DNA from: Carboxylicivirga sp.
Lineage (GTDB): Bacteria > Bacteroidota > Bacteroidia > Bacteroidales > Marinilabiliaceae
NCBI GenBank assembly: GCA_025210475.1
Contig: JAOARW010000121.1
Span: 62,001-126,000 of the forward strand
Direction: 5' to 3'
DNA length: 64,000 bases
Part shown: piece by piece, positions 62,986 to 64,000 of the stretch
How positions within the stretch are numbered: the first letter of the stretch is position 1
Layout of the letters: every line of letters begins with the position of its first letter
The notes under the pieces: generated by a model
Databases searched by the model: none
The model's input: only the letters and a program-made list of their open reading frames with translations
Told to the model about the DNA's origin: nothing
Position numbers and translations under genes: made by a program

Positions 62986-63573
62986 ATGTCAATATCAGTT
63001 GATAAGTCGATGCTCAAGCTTTTGCATAAGGGCGATGAGCACTTTTATCGAAGTGTTTTTAACCAGCTGCAACCGGCTTTGGTATCATATGCGAAGGAGT
63101 ATGTGATCGATACTGATATGGCTTCGAATATTGTTCAGGAAGCATTTTTAAAGCTTTGGGAACAGCGGAAGAATATAAAAGTTGGTACTGTTTTAAATGC
63201 TTATTTGTATAAATCGGTTCGTAATATCTGCTTGAATTATTTAAGGCATTTAAAGGTTGTTGACAAGCATGCTGGCCAGATGAATGAGCTAAGCCTTAAT
63301 TATGACGCATTAAAAGATAAAAGTGCCGAACGATTATTGGAAGCGGAGATAATGGAACGTTTGCAAAGTGCGATTGAGAAAATGACACCACAGTGTCGCA
63401 ATGTGTTTGTGTTAAGCCGATTTGAAAATAAAACTTATAAAGAAATTGCCGCCGAACTCGGAATCGCTGAAAAAACGGTTGAAAACCAAATGGGCAAAGC
63501 ACTTAAAGTTGCCCGTATGGAACTTAAAGAGTTTTTACCCATTACTGTTATGTTGTATAATATCCTTAATTAG
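62986..63573 (+). CDS. ECF-type sigma factor, Bacteroides family
   Basis: A 195-residue RNA polymerase sigma-70 factor of the ECF group, of the Bacteroides expansion family. Region 2 shows FYRSVFNQLQPALVSYAKEY and QEAFLKLWEQRKNIKVGT. Region 4 shows MTPQCRNVFVLSRFENKTYK with EIAAELGIAEKTVENQMGKA. I chose ATG 62986; the frame also opens at TTG 62965. These factors usually pair with a FecR-like anti-sigma gene directly downstream, but here the next gene is convergent with a 5-base gap, so no such partner follows. Confidence 0.9.
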   Translation: MSISVDKSMLKLLHKGDEHFYRSVFNQLQPALVSYAKEYVIDTDMASNIVQEAFLKLWEQRKNIKVGTVLNAYLYKSVRNICLNYLRHLKVVDKHAGQMNELSLNYDALKDKSAERLLEAEIMERLQSAIEKMTPQCRNVFVLSRFENKTYKEIAAELGIAEKTVENQMGKALKVARMELKEFLPITVMLYNILN

Positions 63574-63578
63574 AGAGT

Positions 63579-64000
63579 CTATTTCCCTGGCCAGATAGGT
63601 TGCTCTGCTTCATCATCCCAAAATGGACCCCACTGAATTTCTGTCAAAAGATCATGATCAAAAAACAAGTTAAGGCTAAAGTCGGGGTTAGCTGCTAAGC
63701 TCTGATTAGGAATAACATCAGTCGATAAATCTTCCAAGTCAAACTCCCCCAGGTTAAACACTTCCATTTGTTCCATCACTTCACCCTGGCTTAGGCCAAT
63801 CAAATCAATTCCTTCGAAAAGAACATCCGGCGATGCAGTTGTTATCGAGGTGAGTTTCCAATTGCAATCTTCTTCAAACGACAAAGACAATTCTTTTTCA
63901 TCAAAATGCCAGGCTTCCATGGCGCCTGATTCCTTGTCTCCATCCATACCTTCAACTTCGCTTGGCTCGCCAAGTATATCCAATATTTGCTGTCGATTTA
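63579..64000 (-). CDS. Hypothetical acidic protein, cut at the window edge
   Basis: A minus-strand reading frame that remains open to the right edge, so the N-terminus is missing. The visible part is about 140 residues and strongly acidic. Its first residues NRQQILDILGEPSEVEG resemble the turn-forming LGxP segment of BamE/SmpA-like and other small envelope proteins, but nothing else fits well enough to assign. TTG at 63983 is an internal codon, not a good start. It is convergent with the sigma factor gene. The function is unknown. Confidence 0.6.
   Translation of the reverse strand, partial: NRQQILDILGEPSEVEGMDGDKESGAMEAWHFDEKELSLSFEEDCNWKLTSITTASPDVLFEGIDLIGLSQGEVMEQMEVFNLGEFDLEDLSTDVIPNQSLAANPDFSLNLFFDHDLLTEIQWGPFWDDEAEQPIWPGK

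Overview
The window looks like chromosomal DNA of a low-GC marine or anaerobic Bacteroidota, most likely Bacteroidales/Marinilabiliales. Evidence: a 286-residue RpoD without region 1.1; many promoters with the Bacteroidota -7 element TAnnTTTG; a Ser46 dipeptidyl-peptidase; DUF6089-, DUF6515- and TPR-type envelope proteins; a Bacteroides-type ECF sigma factor; and a pyruvate formate-lyase module for fermentation. I see no rRNA, tRNA, CRISPR array, prophage or intact insertion sequence. Nearly every gene is an ordinary, intact chromosomal gene.

Layout. 1-3.1 kb (minus): TPR protein, polyprenyl-phosphate transporter (DUF368/PopT) and aroE in one operon with its own promoter. 3.1-3.9 kb: a long non-coding stretch with a possible small RNA unit and a C-depleted leader. 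3.9-9.0 kb: a dihydroorotase-like pseudoenzyme, a Wzc-type tyrosine autokinase, a family 2 glycosyltransferase and a small membrane protein. 9.3-16.3 kb: aminotransferase, FtsE, a 1014-residue TPR protein and an outer-membrane barrel. 16.4-24.1 kb: gyrB (with an attenuator-like leader), dapF, a DegQ-type protease, rpoD and uvrB. 24.1-29.5 kb: barrel protein, cutC/acyl-CoA ligase pair, and a TPR protein with a sigma-54-like promoter. 29.6-33.5 kb: Cys-rich miniprotein, WcaF-like acetyltransferase, and a yigZ-pfkB-reductive-dehalogenase-like operon. 33.7-39.5 kb: SnoaL-like lipoprotein, kdsC-ubiA, maf-dpp11 and a ferritin lacking its ferroxidase ligands. 39.5-46 kb: C69 dipeptidase, an unusual double-anchored lipoprotein, lactonase-like lipoprotein, radical SAM protein, Cys-rich protein and a nucleotidyltransferase-GHMP kinase fusion. 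46-50 kb: pflB-pflA-focA. 50.4-56.4 kb: oligopeptidase B, a His/Tyr-rich secreted protein behind a second sigma-54-like promoter, phoH-purC and mazG. 56.4-58.6 kb: a tandem pair of structured small-RNA-like elements, a Crp/Fnr regulator and a secreted protein. 58.8-64 kb: a YciB-NUDIX fusion next to a permease-like remnant, a WecA-type transferase, gnd, an ECF sigma factor with no anti-sigma partner, and a protein cut by the window edge.

Themes. Several genes serve envelope polysaccharide and lipid-carrier metabolism: PopT recycles polyprenyl phosphate, the WecA-like enzyme loads it, Wzc and the glycosyltransferase act in polymer assembly, and KdsC makes Kdo. Protein scavenging is represented by DPP11, C69 dipeptidase, oligopeptidase B and DegQ. 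The strongest candidate for something undescribed is the tandem RNA pair at 56.8-57.1 kb. The two copies keep an identical 9-nt hairpin loop (GAAACGGAC) while their stems differ but still pair, and each ends in an intrinsic terminator, directly upstream of a Crp/Fnr gene.
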